From contig CAMAUE010000011.1 of the NCBI GenBank assembly GCA_945861245.1, positions 1 through 62,065 on the forward strand: DNA of 62,065 nt, written 5' to 3'. Numbering within the stretch: the stretch's first letter is position 1; every line of letters starts with the position of its first letter. The notes under the pieces are model-generated. The model was not told the DNA's origin, did not search any database, and saw only the letters and a program-made list of their open reading frames with translations. This stretch comes from Singulisphaera sp. GP187. GTDB lineage: Bacteria > Planctomycetota > Planctomycetia > Gemmatales > Gemmataceae. This document shows, piece by piece, positions 43,909 through 52,324 of the stretch. The translations under genes and the position numbers were made by a program.

Positions 43909-45780
43909 ATGACCACGGATCATCCGATTGACGAATTGATGCACCGCTGGGAGACCGCTCGCCAGGATGGGCGCGACGTGTTGCCGGAGGAGCTTTGCGC
44001 GGACTGCACGGAATTTGTAGGCGAACTGGCGGCGCGGATTCATGCGGTCACGAACATGGAATCGGTCCTCGGCGTGTCCCATCCCGACCCGCGGCTCACG
44101 GTGCATGGGCCGACGGAAATCGCTCACGCCGATGCCGAGCCGTTGCCGCGGATTCCGGGATACGATGTTCTTCGTATCATCGACCAAGGCGGCATGGGCG
44201 TCGTGTACGAGGCGAGGCAACTCAAGCCGTCGCGCACCGTCGCGCTGAAGATGATCTCCAACGCGCGGGCTGGGCCTAAGGCGATCGCGCGATTTCGCAC
44301 CGAGGCGGAGGCGGCGGCGCGGTTGCTGCATCCCAATTTCGTGCAAATCTTCCAGGTCGATGAAGTCAAAGGCCGACCGTTCTTCTCGATGGAATACGTT
44401 ACCGGCGGCAGCCTGGCGCAGCTCTTGACGCGCGAAACCCTCACGCCACGAAAGTCAGCCGAGTTGGTCGAAACGCTGGCGAAGGCGGCCCATTTCGCCC
44501 ACGAACACGGCATCGTCCATCGCGATCTGAAGCCGGGCAACGTCATGCTCGCCGCCGACGGCACACCCAAAATCGCCGACTTCGGCCTGGCGAAACGCCT
44601 CGACGACGATTCCGCCCAAACCCACACCGGTGAGATCCTTGGCACGCCCAGCTACATGGCCCCCGAACAAGCCGAAGGCAAAAAAGAATTGATCGGCCCC
44701 GCCACCGATGTCTACGCCCTCGGCGCGATTCTTTACGAGTTGCTCGCTGGCCGACCGCCGTTTCAAGGAATCAGTCCGCTCGATTCGCTGCGGCAGGTCG
44801 TTGCAAACGAACCGACGCCGCCATCGCGGTTCGCCGTTGGCGTGCCGCGCGATCTCGAAGCGATCTGCCTGAAGTGCCTGGAGAAGTCGCCAGGCCAACG
44901 CTACACATCGGCGCACGCCTTGGCCGACGATCTCCGCCGTTTTCTGCATGGCCAACCTGTGACGGCACGCCACATCGGCCCGATTCGGCGAGCGGGAAAA
45001 GCCGCCCGCCGTCATCCGCAAGCCGTGGCCCTCGCGCTGGCGTTGTTCGTGCTGGCGTGCGTCGGCTTGGGGTATCTCATCGCGCTGTTTCGTACGCCCG
45101 ATCAGGCACTCGAAAATATCGAGGAGACCAAGCAGAGGCTGCGCCAGAAAGCCGAGGAGCAAGCGCCGCTGGTGCGTGAGATCCTACAGCGCAACTGTTA
45201 CGAATGTCACGGCGACGAATTCAACATCGTCGAGAAGAACCTCGACATCTTGAATCATCAGCAACTCGTTGACAGCGTTCGCCGCATTGTCGTGCCGGGG
45301 TCGCCAGGCGACTCGCGACTGATTCAACGCATTGCGGATGGCTCAATGCCGCCCGAAGAAGAAGAGCTGCGCTTGCCGCGCGTGTCAGAGAAGGAGTTAA
45401 CGATTCTCACCGATTGGATCCTCGGCGGCGCCCCGCCTTTGCCTCCTGTGGATCCGCAGGCGCCGGTGTCGTCGGCCGAGCCATCCTCAAAATTGGCGGT
45501 CCAGACCAAGAAGATTTTCCACAAACATTGCTACGAGTGTCACAAATCAGCGAAGGCGGAGAGCGGCATCAAGATCATGCATCATCGCTTGCTCGTGACG
45601 GTGCGAAAAGTGGTCGTGCCCGGCAAGCCGGAGGAGTCGGAATTGTTCAAGCTGCTGACGACGGACGATGAAGAAGCACGTATGCCGCCAGGAAAAAGGA
45701 AACGCTTGTCCGAGCAAGAGATCGATGTCGTGCGTCGCTGGATAGTCGAAGGGGCGCTGCCGTTTCCGAAGACGGAGTGA
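43909..45780 (+). CDS. Transmembrane Ser/Thr kinase with two external c-type cytochrome motifs
   Basis: 623 residues from the ATG at 43909. The kinase domain spans about residues 85-347: IDQGGMGVVYEA loop, lysine 114 in VALK, HRDLKPGNV at 204, DFG at 224-226, and GTPSYMAPEQ. One membrane helix lies at about 370-393 (QAVALALALFVLACVGLGYL). Outside it, two planctomycete-cytochrome modules follow: CYECHGDE at 430 and CYECHKSA at 541, each a CXXCH heme site with a later methionine (SMPP at 480, RMPP at 592) that could be the sixth ligand. Kinase inside and heme outside suggest redox, oxygen or ligand sensing passed across the membrane. It is downstream of an ECF sigma factor. Confidence 0.88.
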   Translation: MTTDHPIDELMHRWETARQDGRDVLPEELCADCTEFVGELAARIHAVTNMESVLGVSHPDPRLTVHGPTEIAHADAEPLPRIPGYDVLRIIDQGGMGVVYEARQLKPSRTVALKMISNARAGPKAIARFRTEAEAAARLLHPNFVQIFQVDEVKGRPFFSMEYVTGGSLAQLLTRETLTPRKSAELVETLAKAAHFAHEHGIVHRDLKPGNVMLAADGTPKIADFGLAKRLDDDSAQTHTGEILGTPSYMAPEQAEGKKELIGPATDVYALGAILYELLAGRPPFQGISPLDSLRQVVANEPTPPSRFAVGVPRDLEAICLKCLEKSPGQRYTSAHALADDLRRFLHGQPVTARHIGPIRRAGKAARRHPQAVALALALFVLACVGLGYLIALFRTPDQALENIEETKQRLRQKAEEQAPLVREILQRNCYECHGDEFNIVEKNLDILNHQQLVDSVRRIVVPGSPGDSRLIQRIADGSMPPEEEELRLPRVSEKELTILTDWILGGAPPLPPVDPQAPVSSAEPSSKLAVQTKKIFHKHCYECHKSAKAESGIKIMHHRLLVTVRKVVVPGKPEESELFKLLTTDDEEARMPPGKRKRLSEQEIDVVRRWIVEGALPFPKTE

Positions 45781-45792
45781 AATTTTCTTGGT

Positions 45793-45851
45793 TTCCGCTT
45801 GCGGCTTAGCGCTCGGAAAATTCCAACATGAGCGCTAAGCCGCAAGCGGAA
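45793..45851. repeat. Class A palindrome
   Basis: Perfect 22-base arms TTCCGCTTGCGGCTTAGCGC(TC), 15-base loop, in the 87-base convergent gap. Confidence 0.92.
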
Positions 45852-45867
45852 TACAGAACCGATCGGG

Positions 45868-46575
45868 TCACTTCCCCAGCTTCTTCCATTCCAGCATCAC
45901 GTTGGCGGTATTGCCCGCCCGCACCTCGATGGTGACTGTCTCGCGGTGATTGGTGTCGGGATGGACGAACGCCAGCGTGTGTTTGCCGACGGGGACGTTC
46001 GCGATCTTGAAGCTGCCGCTCGCATCGGTGACGGCGTGGTAGGGATGCTGAGCAAGTATCACCCATGCTCGCATCCAGCTATGCAGAACACAGCCGATCT
46101 GGATCGGGGTCTTCTGCCATTTGAACTTGTGCTCGAACGGTTGGCCCGACGGCGTTGTGACGTTGAACACGTTCTCCGGGTGAATCGAAATCGCGTTGAC
46201 GCCGTGATTGTAGAGATCATTGTTCTCGAACCGCAACTTCTGCCCTTCCTGTGCGGTCACAACGCGCGGCACGAAGATCATGTCGCGTTGATCGATCAAC
46301 ACGGGCATCGCCTTCGCGTCGGCAGGCACCTTGTCCTTCCAGTCGAGAACGACGGCCACATCGCGCAGGCCCTTCGATTTTGCGTGAACGACGATGTCGT
46401 TGTGCAGCATGAGTTGACCATCGGTCAGGTTGATGCGTTGGTTGGGCGGAACAACACCGGTGTAGCGGACGACGCCGGTGATGGTGCCGGTCGCGGGTTG
46501 CGGGAGTAGCGTGTCGGTGAACAGCGGAAGGAAGCCGAGGGCGAGTAAGATGCGATGCATAGTCATAAGTTTCAT
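45868..46575 (-). CDS. Cupredoxin-like secreted protein
   Basis: 235 residues. The N-terminal signal peptide (MHRILLALGFLPLFTDTLL) begins at residue 6; the first ATG at 46575 and that ATG at 46560 are both possible, and neither has a clear ribosome site. The core has a type-I copper pattern: a histidine in LYNHGVNAISIH, then CVLHSWMRAW, that is Cys-x2-His-x2-Met. A C-terminal carboxypeptidase-regulatory-like beta domain follows (DASGSFKIANVPVGKHTL). Probably a periplasmic electron carrier or copper-binding protein. It converges with the cytochrome kinase gene across a class A palindrome. Confidence 0.8.
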   Translation of the reverse strand: MKLMTMHRILLALGFLPLFTDTLLPQPATGTITGVVRYTGVVPPNQRINLTDGQLMLHNDIVVHAKSKGLRDVAVVLDWKDKVPADAKAMPVLIDQRDMIFVPRVVTAQEGQKLRFENNDLYNHGVNAISIHPENVFNVTTPSGQPFEHKFKWQKTPIQIGCVLHSWMRAWVILAQHPYHAVTDASGSFKIANVPVGKHTLAFVHPDTNHRETVTIEVRAGNTANVMLEWKKLGK

Positions 46576-46576
46576 T

Positions 46577-46658
46577 TGTCAGAGCCACGCACGAAGTCAG
46601 TGGTCGAATTTGCAAGCGTGGTACGTCGGAACCACTTACTTCGTGCGTGGCTCTGACA
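46577..46658. repeat. Class F palindrome
   Basis: 29-30 base arms TGTCAGAGCCACGCACGAAG... with two mismatches around a 23-base loop. It starts 2 bases from the ATG of the cupredoxin gene, so it is part of, or abuts, that gene's leader. Confidence 0.88.
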
Positions 46659-46691
46659 GGATTTAAGCGTTCACGGCGCAAGCGGAATAGC

Positions 46692-47294
46692 TCAATCCCC
46701 CTGCCCCATGCCGATGCGGCGGTGCATGTCATCCACGACCCAATGGAACGCGGTGAGGTGGATCGATTCGACGATGCCCATGTCGTCGAGCGGCACGTGC
46801 AGGACCTTCTGGGCCATGTTCTTGAGCTTACCGCCGGTGAAGCCGGTACAGCCGACGGTGACGAGTTGATGGTTGTTTGCCCACTCGACGGCTCGAAGGA
46901 TGTTGGGACTGTTGCCCGATCCACTGATGGCGATGAGCAGGTCGCCTGGCATGGCGAAGTTTTTCAGCTGTTCAGAGAAGACGCGGTCGAAGCCTTCGTC
47001 GTTGCCCCAGGCAAGAATGTACGGCGTGTTGTCGGTCAGACTCATGATGCGCAGGCGTTTTTTGGCGTCGTTGTCGAAGTCTTCGCGGCGAAGCGAGCCT
47101 TTGCCGAGGTCCTCGCAGAGGTGTGAGGCATTCGACCCGCTACCACCGTTGCCGATGACGTAGACGGTGTTGCGTGATTTGTAGCAGGCGTAGATAGCGT
47201 CGGCGAGGGCCTGGATTTGGGCAGGGTCGATCTTGCGGAGTTCCTCGCAAACGAAATCGAGGAATTGGGTGGGATTGAGTTTGATACCTATCAT
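46692..47294 (-). CDS. gmhA: SIS-domain sugar-phosphate isomerase, GmhA-like
   Basis: 200 residues; ATG at 47294 with AAGGAT upstream. The SIS fold shows [20 protein letters not shown] and [20 protein letters not shown], the phosphosugar-binding loops. Length and motifs match phosphoheptose isomerase, which turns sedoheptulose-7-phosphate into D-glycero-D-manno-heptose-7-phosphate for lipopolysaccharide core. No other heptose genes are present nearby, so a different phosphosugar is possible. Cytosolic. Confidence 0.8.
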   Translation of the reverse strand: MIGIKLNPTQFLDFVCEELRKIDPAQIQALADAIYACYKSRNTVYVIGNGGSGSNASHLCEDLGKGSLRREDFDNDAKKRLRIMSLTDNTPYILAWGNDEGFDRVFSEQLKNFAMPGDLLIAISGSGNSPNILRAVEWANNHQLVTVGCTGFTGGKLKNMAQKVLHVPLDDMGIVESIHLTAFHWVVDDMHRRIGMGQGD

Positions 47295-47375
47295 CTGAAT
47301 ATCCTTTCTAAGCGAAATTCTGTTGAATGAAACGCGTGATTTGTGCGTCTAACATCGTAGATCGACAGCGCTCGT

Positions 47376-47454
47376 TCGTAGGTCAGGCTTTGCGGCCTGA
47401 CGCATTGTTACGATCAAGGGCAAGCAACGTCAGGCTGGAAAGCCTGACCTACGA
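47376..47454. repeat. Class G palindrome
   Basis: 27-base arms TCGTAGGTCAGGCTTTGCGG... and CGTCAGGCTGGAAAGCCTGA..., two mismatches, in the 288-base region between two divergent genes (47295-47582). Nothing else is seen there. Confidence 0.88.
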
Positions 47455-47582
47455 TCCGCAGGCCGTTGACGTTGCGAAGGCCAGTGTTTATTGTAAGCAT
47501 ACCTGCCTGAAATCGCCAAGCGAATGTCGTTTGGCGCGAATCTTTTCAAGCGTTCCCCGTTACACCCGTTGAGGAGTCCTCC

Positions 47583-48218
47583 ATGCGTTTGTTGACGAAG
47601 AGTCTGTGCGGTTTCTTCATGCTGAGCGTGCTTGGCCTGGTTTTCGGCGATGCCATCGTCGCCCAGGACAAAGCCAAGGACAAAAAGAAAGAAGTCAAAA
47701 AAGTGGAGCTGAAAGTGAAAGCCGGCGACACCGCGCCCGCGTTTGAAAGCGTCGACGAGAACGGCAAAGCGGTCAAGTCGACGGACATCGTTGGCAAGAA
47801 GGTCGTCGTTCTCTACTTCTACCCCGCCGACTTCACCGGCGGCTGCACCAAGCAAGCTTGCGGCTTCCGCGATGATATCGAAAAGCTCGGCAGCAAGAAC
47901 GTCGTCGTGCTCGGCGTGAGCGGTGATTCCGTTGCCACCCACAAGCTCTTCAAGGCGCATCACAAGCTGCCGTTCAGCCTGCTCGCCGACGAAAAGGGCG
48001 ACGTGGCCAAGGCGTTCGGCGTTCCGGTTGGCAAGGGCGGCAAATCGCCGACCATCAACGAAAATGGCGAAAAAGGCCAAGCCGACCGCGGTGCAACCAT
48101 CGGTCGTTATACCGTCGTCATCGGTCTCGACAGCAAGGTTGCCGACATCAGCCCCATCGGCGATGCCGGTGGCGATTCCAAGCGAGTCGCGGCCATCGTC
48201 GCGAAGCTGGCTAAGTAG
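47583..48218 (+). CDS. Secreted peroxiredoxin (BCP/AhpC-TSA family)
   Basis: 211 residues; ATG with GAGGAG upstream. The signal peptide ends near DAIVAQ and a lysine-rich linker follows. The thioredoxin-fold core carries YFYPADFTGGCTKQACGF, with the peroxidatic cysteine at residue 88 and a resolving cysteine five residues on at 93, as in BCP-type enzymes. The usual TPGC is here TGGC. It reduces hydrogen peroxide and organic peroxides outside the cytoplasm. Its reductant is unknown. A similarly exported PPC-domain protein follows on the same strand. Confidence 0.88.
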   Translation: MRLLTKSLCGFFMLSVLGLVFGDAIVAQDKAKDKKKEVKKVELKVKAGDTAPAFESVDENGKAVKSTDIVGKKVVVLYFYPADFTGGCTKQACGFRDDIEKLGSKNVVVLGVSGDSVATHKLFKAHHKLPFSLLADEKGDVAKAFGVPVGKGGKSPTINENGEKGQADRGATIGRYTVVIGLDSKVADISPIGDAGGDSKRVAAIVAKLAK

Positions 48219-48230
48219 TTATCGCAAATT

Positions 48231-48292
48231 CGTTTAGCCGGTCGCCTTTGGCGAGCGCGACGGCGCGCTCGCCAAAGGCGACCGGCTAAACG
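48231..48292. repeat. Class D palindrome, 28-bp perfect arms
   Basis: CGTTTAGCCGGTCGCCTTTG GCGAGCGC and its exact complement with a 6-base loop, 12 bases after the peroxiredoxin stop. Confidence 0.93.
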
Positions 48293-48307
48293 TAACCCCA
48301 TCTCCGC

Positions 48308-48336
48308 TTGTCCCGTCGTCCAGTCTCGTGTAAACT
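48308..48336 (+). promoter_or_regulatory. Possible promoter of the PPC-domain gene
   Basis: TTGTCC at 48308-48313, 17-base spacer, TAAACT at 48331-48336, 48 bases before the ATG at 48385. Confidence 0.4.
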
Positions 48337-48384
48337 CATCTCTACAAGTCTACGCTCACGATCACCCAACACGGAGTTATCACG

Positions 48385-49200
48385 ATGAAGTCCCAGCTCA
48401 TACGCATTGCTTGTTTCGCCGTTGTCAGCTTGCTGCTTGGCTCCACTTTCGCCGCTCAGGACGCCAAGGACAAAGCGAAAGAAAAAGCGAAGGCGAAACC
48501 GGCTGAGCCGATCGTGGTGTCTGGCGAAATCCTGAACGTTGACCTGAAGGACAAAGTGACCAACAGCCATTGCAAGACCTTCACATTCAAGATGGAGAAG
48601 GACAAGGGCTATCTGCTGGAGCTTGCAAGCCAAACATTCCAGCCGTACCTTCGCATCGAAAACGGCGCCGGCCAGGTCGGCGCCGCCGGCACGGGCAGAT
48701 TCGATCCCGCGGGCGGACAGTCGTCGTTTTTCGTGCATCGTCCGGCGAAGACCGAAGATTTCGAGATCGTCGTCACCTCGCAGTTTCAAAACCAAACGGG
48801 GCGCTTCACGCTGACGATCAAGGAGCTCTCGGGCGAGGAAGGAAAGCCGATCGACCTCAAGCTGCAAAATGGTCAAGTAGCCCACAACGGCGTGATACTG
48901 CCCACCGATCCGCGTTATGGAAACAAAATCGCCAAGACCTTCATTGTCGAACTCGAAAAGGGTTCTACCTACCAAATCGATCACGCCAGCAAAGCGATGG
49001 ACGCCTACCTTTATCTACTCGATCCGAACGGGCGCGTATTGGCCCAGAACGATGACTTCGTCGGCCTCGATTCGCGCATCAACCACCGCGCCACCGAGAG
49101 TGGCAAGTATCGGATCGTCGCCACCAGCCTGGGTGGCCAAAGCACGGGGCCGTTCACGTTCTCGGTGCGCCTCACCGCGGGGCAACCCGAAAAGAAATAG
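48385..49200 (+). CDS. Secreted PPC-domain protein
   Basis: 271 residues; ATG with GGAG about 9 bases upstream and a signal peptide (MKSQLIRIACFAVVSLLLGS). After a lysine/alanine linker come two beta-sandwich halves. The second has the bacterial pre-peptidase C-terminal pattern: MDAYLYLLDPNGRVLAQNDD and SGKYRIVATSLGG. PPC domains are usually fused to secreted peptidases; here it stands alone, so a binding or cell-surface role is more likely. No catalytic residues seen. Confidence 0.78.
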   Translation: MKSQLIRIACFAVVSLLLGSTFAAQDAKDKAKEKAKAKPAEPIVVSGEILNVDLKDKVTNSHCKTFTFKMEKDKGYLLELASQTFQPYLRIENGAGQVGAAGTGRFDPAGGQSSFFVHRPAKTEDFEIVVTSQFQNQTGRFTLTIKELSGEEGKPIDLKLQNGQVAHNGVILPTDPRYGNKIAKTFIVELEKGSTYQIDHASKAMDAYLYLLDPNGRVLAQNDDFVGLDSRINHRATESGKYRIVATSLGGQSTGPFTFSVRLTAGQPEKK

Positions 49201-49210
49201 CCGCATTCGT

Positions 49211-49270
49211 ATTCCGCTTGCGGCTTAGCGCTCGCAAAGGCGCCACGCGAGCGCTAAGCGGCAAACGGAA
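49211..49270. repeat. Class A palindrome
   Basis: ATTCCGCTTGCGGCTTAGCG(CTCGC) against GCGAGCGCTAAGCGGCAAAC(GGAA), three changes, in a convergent gap. Confidence 0.85.
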
Positions 49271-49276
49271 CATCTG

Positions 49277-49921
49277 CTACCACTTCACCCGTTCAAGCAC
49301 GAGTTTATTCTTGTCGTTGAACAGCGTCTTGTTCCCGCCTTTTTCAAAATAGCCGCGCAGCTTCTCCGTCGAGTCCGTCAGGAATACGCTTTGAATCATT
49401 TTGTTCATTCCGCGGTTCACCTTCCCTGCGAGCTTCCCGCCTTCCACTTCCTTGGCCGTGGCCTCCAGGTCAAGGTTCCACACCGTGAGCCGATTCGGCT
49501 CGACGGCGTATTTCATCGGTAAATACTTCTTGGCTTCCTTGCTCTCCCACGTCAGAGGTTGGTCGTTCGCTTTTTTCAGCTCAAGCAAGTTGAGAAAATC
49601 ACTCGAACCAATCTTGGATGAAAAGCCATAGAGCGGCGTTCCTGAACTCGCAACTGCTTTTGCTTTGGTGTTAACGCGAACGGTGTGAACACCCAACAAC
49701 CCCTTCGGCGCTTTGTCAACCTCACCGTCGGTCTTGCCAATGAAGTAAAGCACGAAATTCCCATCGCCGTCGTCCTGGCGCCATTCTCCGAACAGGCGCT
49801 CGTCGAATGTCGCGGTCTCCGGATCGGACAGCGGATGCTACGATTCGACGACGCAAGCCGTTTGGCTCAGCGTCAGCGCGATCACAAAGACGCCACCAAG
49901 TGTGCGAAGATGCTTGGCCAT
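49277..49921 (-). pseudogene. Lipoprotein gene interrupted by one in-frame TAG
   Basis: From the ATG at 49921 (AGGAGG site 9 bases upstream) one 214-codon frame runs to 49277, broken only by TAG at 49838-49840. Before it lies a 27-residue lipoprotein signal ending LSQTACVVES; after it HPLSDPETATFDERLFGEW, LYFIGKTDGEVDKAP and LWNLDLEATAKEVEG-like mature sequence. A UAG at codon 28 would leave only the signal peptide. The frame past the stop is clean for 186 codons, so the break is recent, suppressed, or a sequence error; a CAG (Gln) origin fits. Function unknown; the mature part could be a small periplasmic binding protein. Confidence 0.78.
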
Positions 49922-49952
49922 GATATTGCCTCCTGAAGGAAGTGACCGTCCA

Positions 49953-50004
49953 AGCCTGAGCGCCAGCGAAGGGCACCGCTTGGCTCTTCGCTGGCGCTCA
50001 GGCT
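49953..50004. repeat. Class C palindrome
   Basis: AGCCTGAGCGCCAGCGAAG and its exact complement, 14-base loop, between two divergently transcribed genes. It cannot be a terminator for either. Second copy of the 27654 family. Confidence 0.9.
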
Positions 50005-50165
50005 CGGAAAAAACAAACATGAACGTGATAAGCTATACCTCACTTCATATACTTCGGTGTCACGAATTCTTCACATCTCCAATTTCAGGCCCGAATCCGT
50101 ATTTTTACCCATGCGATAATGATGACATCCTACCCAGCCGACGACATTCCTAACGAGCAAAACGC

Positions 50166-51191
<1,026 letters not shown>

Positions 51192-51200
51192 TTTTAGGCC

Positions 51201-51287
51201 GTTTAGCCGCTCGCCTTTGGCGAGCGCGGGAGCGGCGCAAACCGCTTATTCGCCGCGCCCGCGCTCGCCAAAGGCGAGCGGCTAAAC
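51201..51287. repeat. Class D palindrome
   Basis: 37-base arms GTTTAGCCGCTCGCCTTTGG... and complement, one mismatch, 13-base loop, between moxR and the DUF58 gene. It would interrupt their co-transcription if it acted as a terminator. Confidence 0.92.
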
Positions 51288-51303
51288 AAATAATATTTGC
51301 CAA

Positions 51304-52197
51304 ATGCCGAAAAAGCCATCCATCTTTGATCCGACAGTGCTCGCCAAGTTTGGGCGCCTGGGGTTAATTGCGCGCAACGTCGTCGAAGGCGTCATGAGCG
51401 GGGTACACAAAAGTCCCTACAATGGGTTCAGCGTCGAATTTGCCGAGCATCGCCAATATTATCCCGGCGACGAGATCAGGCACATCGACTGGCGCGTGTT
51501 CGGCAAGACCGATCGCTACTACATCAAGGAACACGAGGAAGAAACCAACCTGCACGCCCACCTCATCGTCGATGCCTCCGGCAGCATGAGCTATCGCGGC
51601 GCAGGGGTAAGCAAATTTCAGTATGCCCAGTATTTGGCGGCGTCGCTGGCGTACCTCATGCTGCACCAGCGCGATGCCGTTGGCCTGGTCACGCACGACA
51701 ACGCCATCCGCGCGATGTTGCCGCCGAAATCGTCTTCCAAGCAGTTGACGCATATCCTACAAACGCTGGAGTCTGCGGCGCCCGGCGGCGAAACAAACCT
51801 CGCGCATGTGTGGGACCGCCTCGCCATGCGCATCCGCGCTCGCGGCATGCTGCTCATCTTCTCCGATTGCTTTGATAGCTTGCCGCACATCATCCATGCA
51901 TTGCGGCACCTCAGCCATCGCCGACATGAGATCATGCTGTTTCACATTCTCGCTCCCGAGGAGATCGAGTTCCCGTTTACGCGCCGCGCTCAGTTTCGCC
52001 ACATCGAGAATCCCGCGGAGCTTCGGCTCGCGGACCCGGCTGGCGTGCGCGAGGCGTATCGGCAAAACATCGACGCCTTTTGCAAGGAGCTACGTGTAAA
52101 GGCGTCGAACCTGCGAATCGACTATCACCTGATGCGCACCGATCAACCGGTCGATCGAGCGCTTGGCGCGTATTTGTTGAAGCGGATGGCGCTGTGA
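51304..52197 (+). CDS. DUF58 / von Willebrand A-like protein
   Basis: 297 residues. The DUF58 signature is YPGDEIRHIDWRVFGKTDRY at about 53-72. A VWA-type metal site DASGSMS lies at 90-96. There are no membrane segments. DUF58 proteins accompany MoxR ATPases and probably present or receive the client protein through the MIDAS metal. The 16-base distance from the palindrome to the ATG leaves no room for a good ribosome site, so initiation may be weak or coupled. The client is unknown. Confidence 0.88.
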   Translation: MPKKPSIFDPTVLAKFGRLGLIARNVVEGVMSGVHKSPYNGFSVEFAEHRQYYPGDEIRHIDWRVFGKTDRYYIKEHEEETNLHAHLIVDASGSMSYRGAGVSKFQYAQYLAASLAYLMLHQRDAVGLVTHDNAIRAMLPPKSSSKQLTHILQTLESAAPGGETNLAHVWDRLAMRIRARGMLLIFSDCFDSLPHIIHALRHLSHRRHEIMLFHILAPEEIEFPFTRRAQFRHIENPAELRLADPAGVREAYRQNIDAFCKELRVKASNLRIDYHLMRTDQPVDRALGAYLLKRMAL

Positions 52198-52203
52198 CGT
52201 ACG

Positions 52204-52257
52204 CCGCTTGCGGCTTAGCGCTCAAGTTGCGCGAAGTGAGCGCTAAGCCGCAAGCGG
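52204..52257. repeat. Class A palindrome
   Basis: CCGCTTGCGGCTTAGCGCTC and GAGCGCTAAGCCGCAAGCGG around 14 bases, directly after the DUF58 stop. Confidence 0.92.
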
Positions 52258-52324
52258 AAGACATCGTAGTCCATAGAATACCCTCATTCCCGATACGTGC
52301 ACACAAGAAACAGGAGTAGCGAAT

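Noticed and set aside
43686..43916. 76-residue minus-strand frame between sigma factor and kinase
   Set aside because: No ribosome site, overlaps the kinase start, and no recognisable sequence; left as gap.
13795..49921. Reassignment of UAA/UAG to glutamine across the genome
   Set aside because: Many well-supported genes here end in TAA or TAG right before a palindrome or next gene, so these codons work as stops. Only local readthrough or decay is left.
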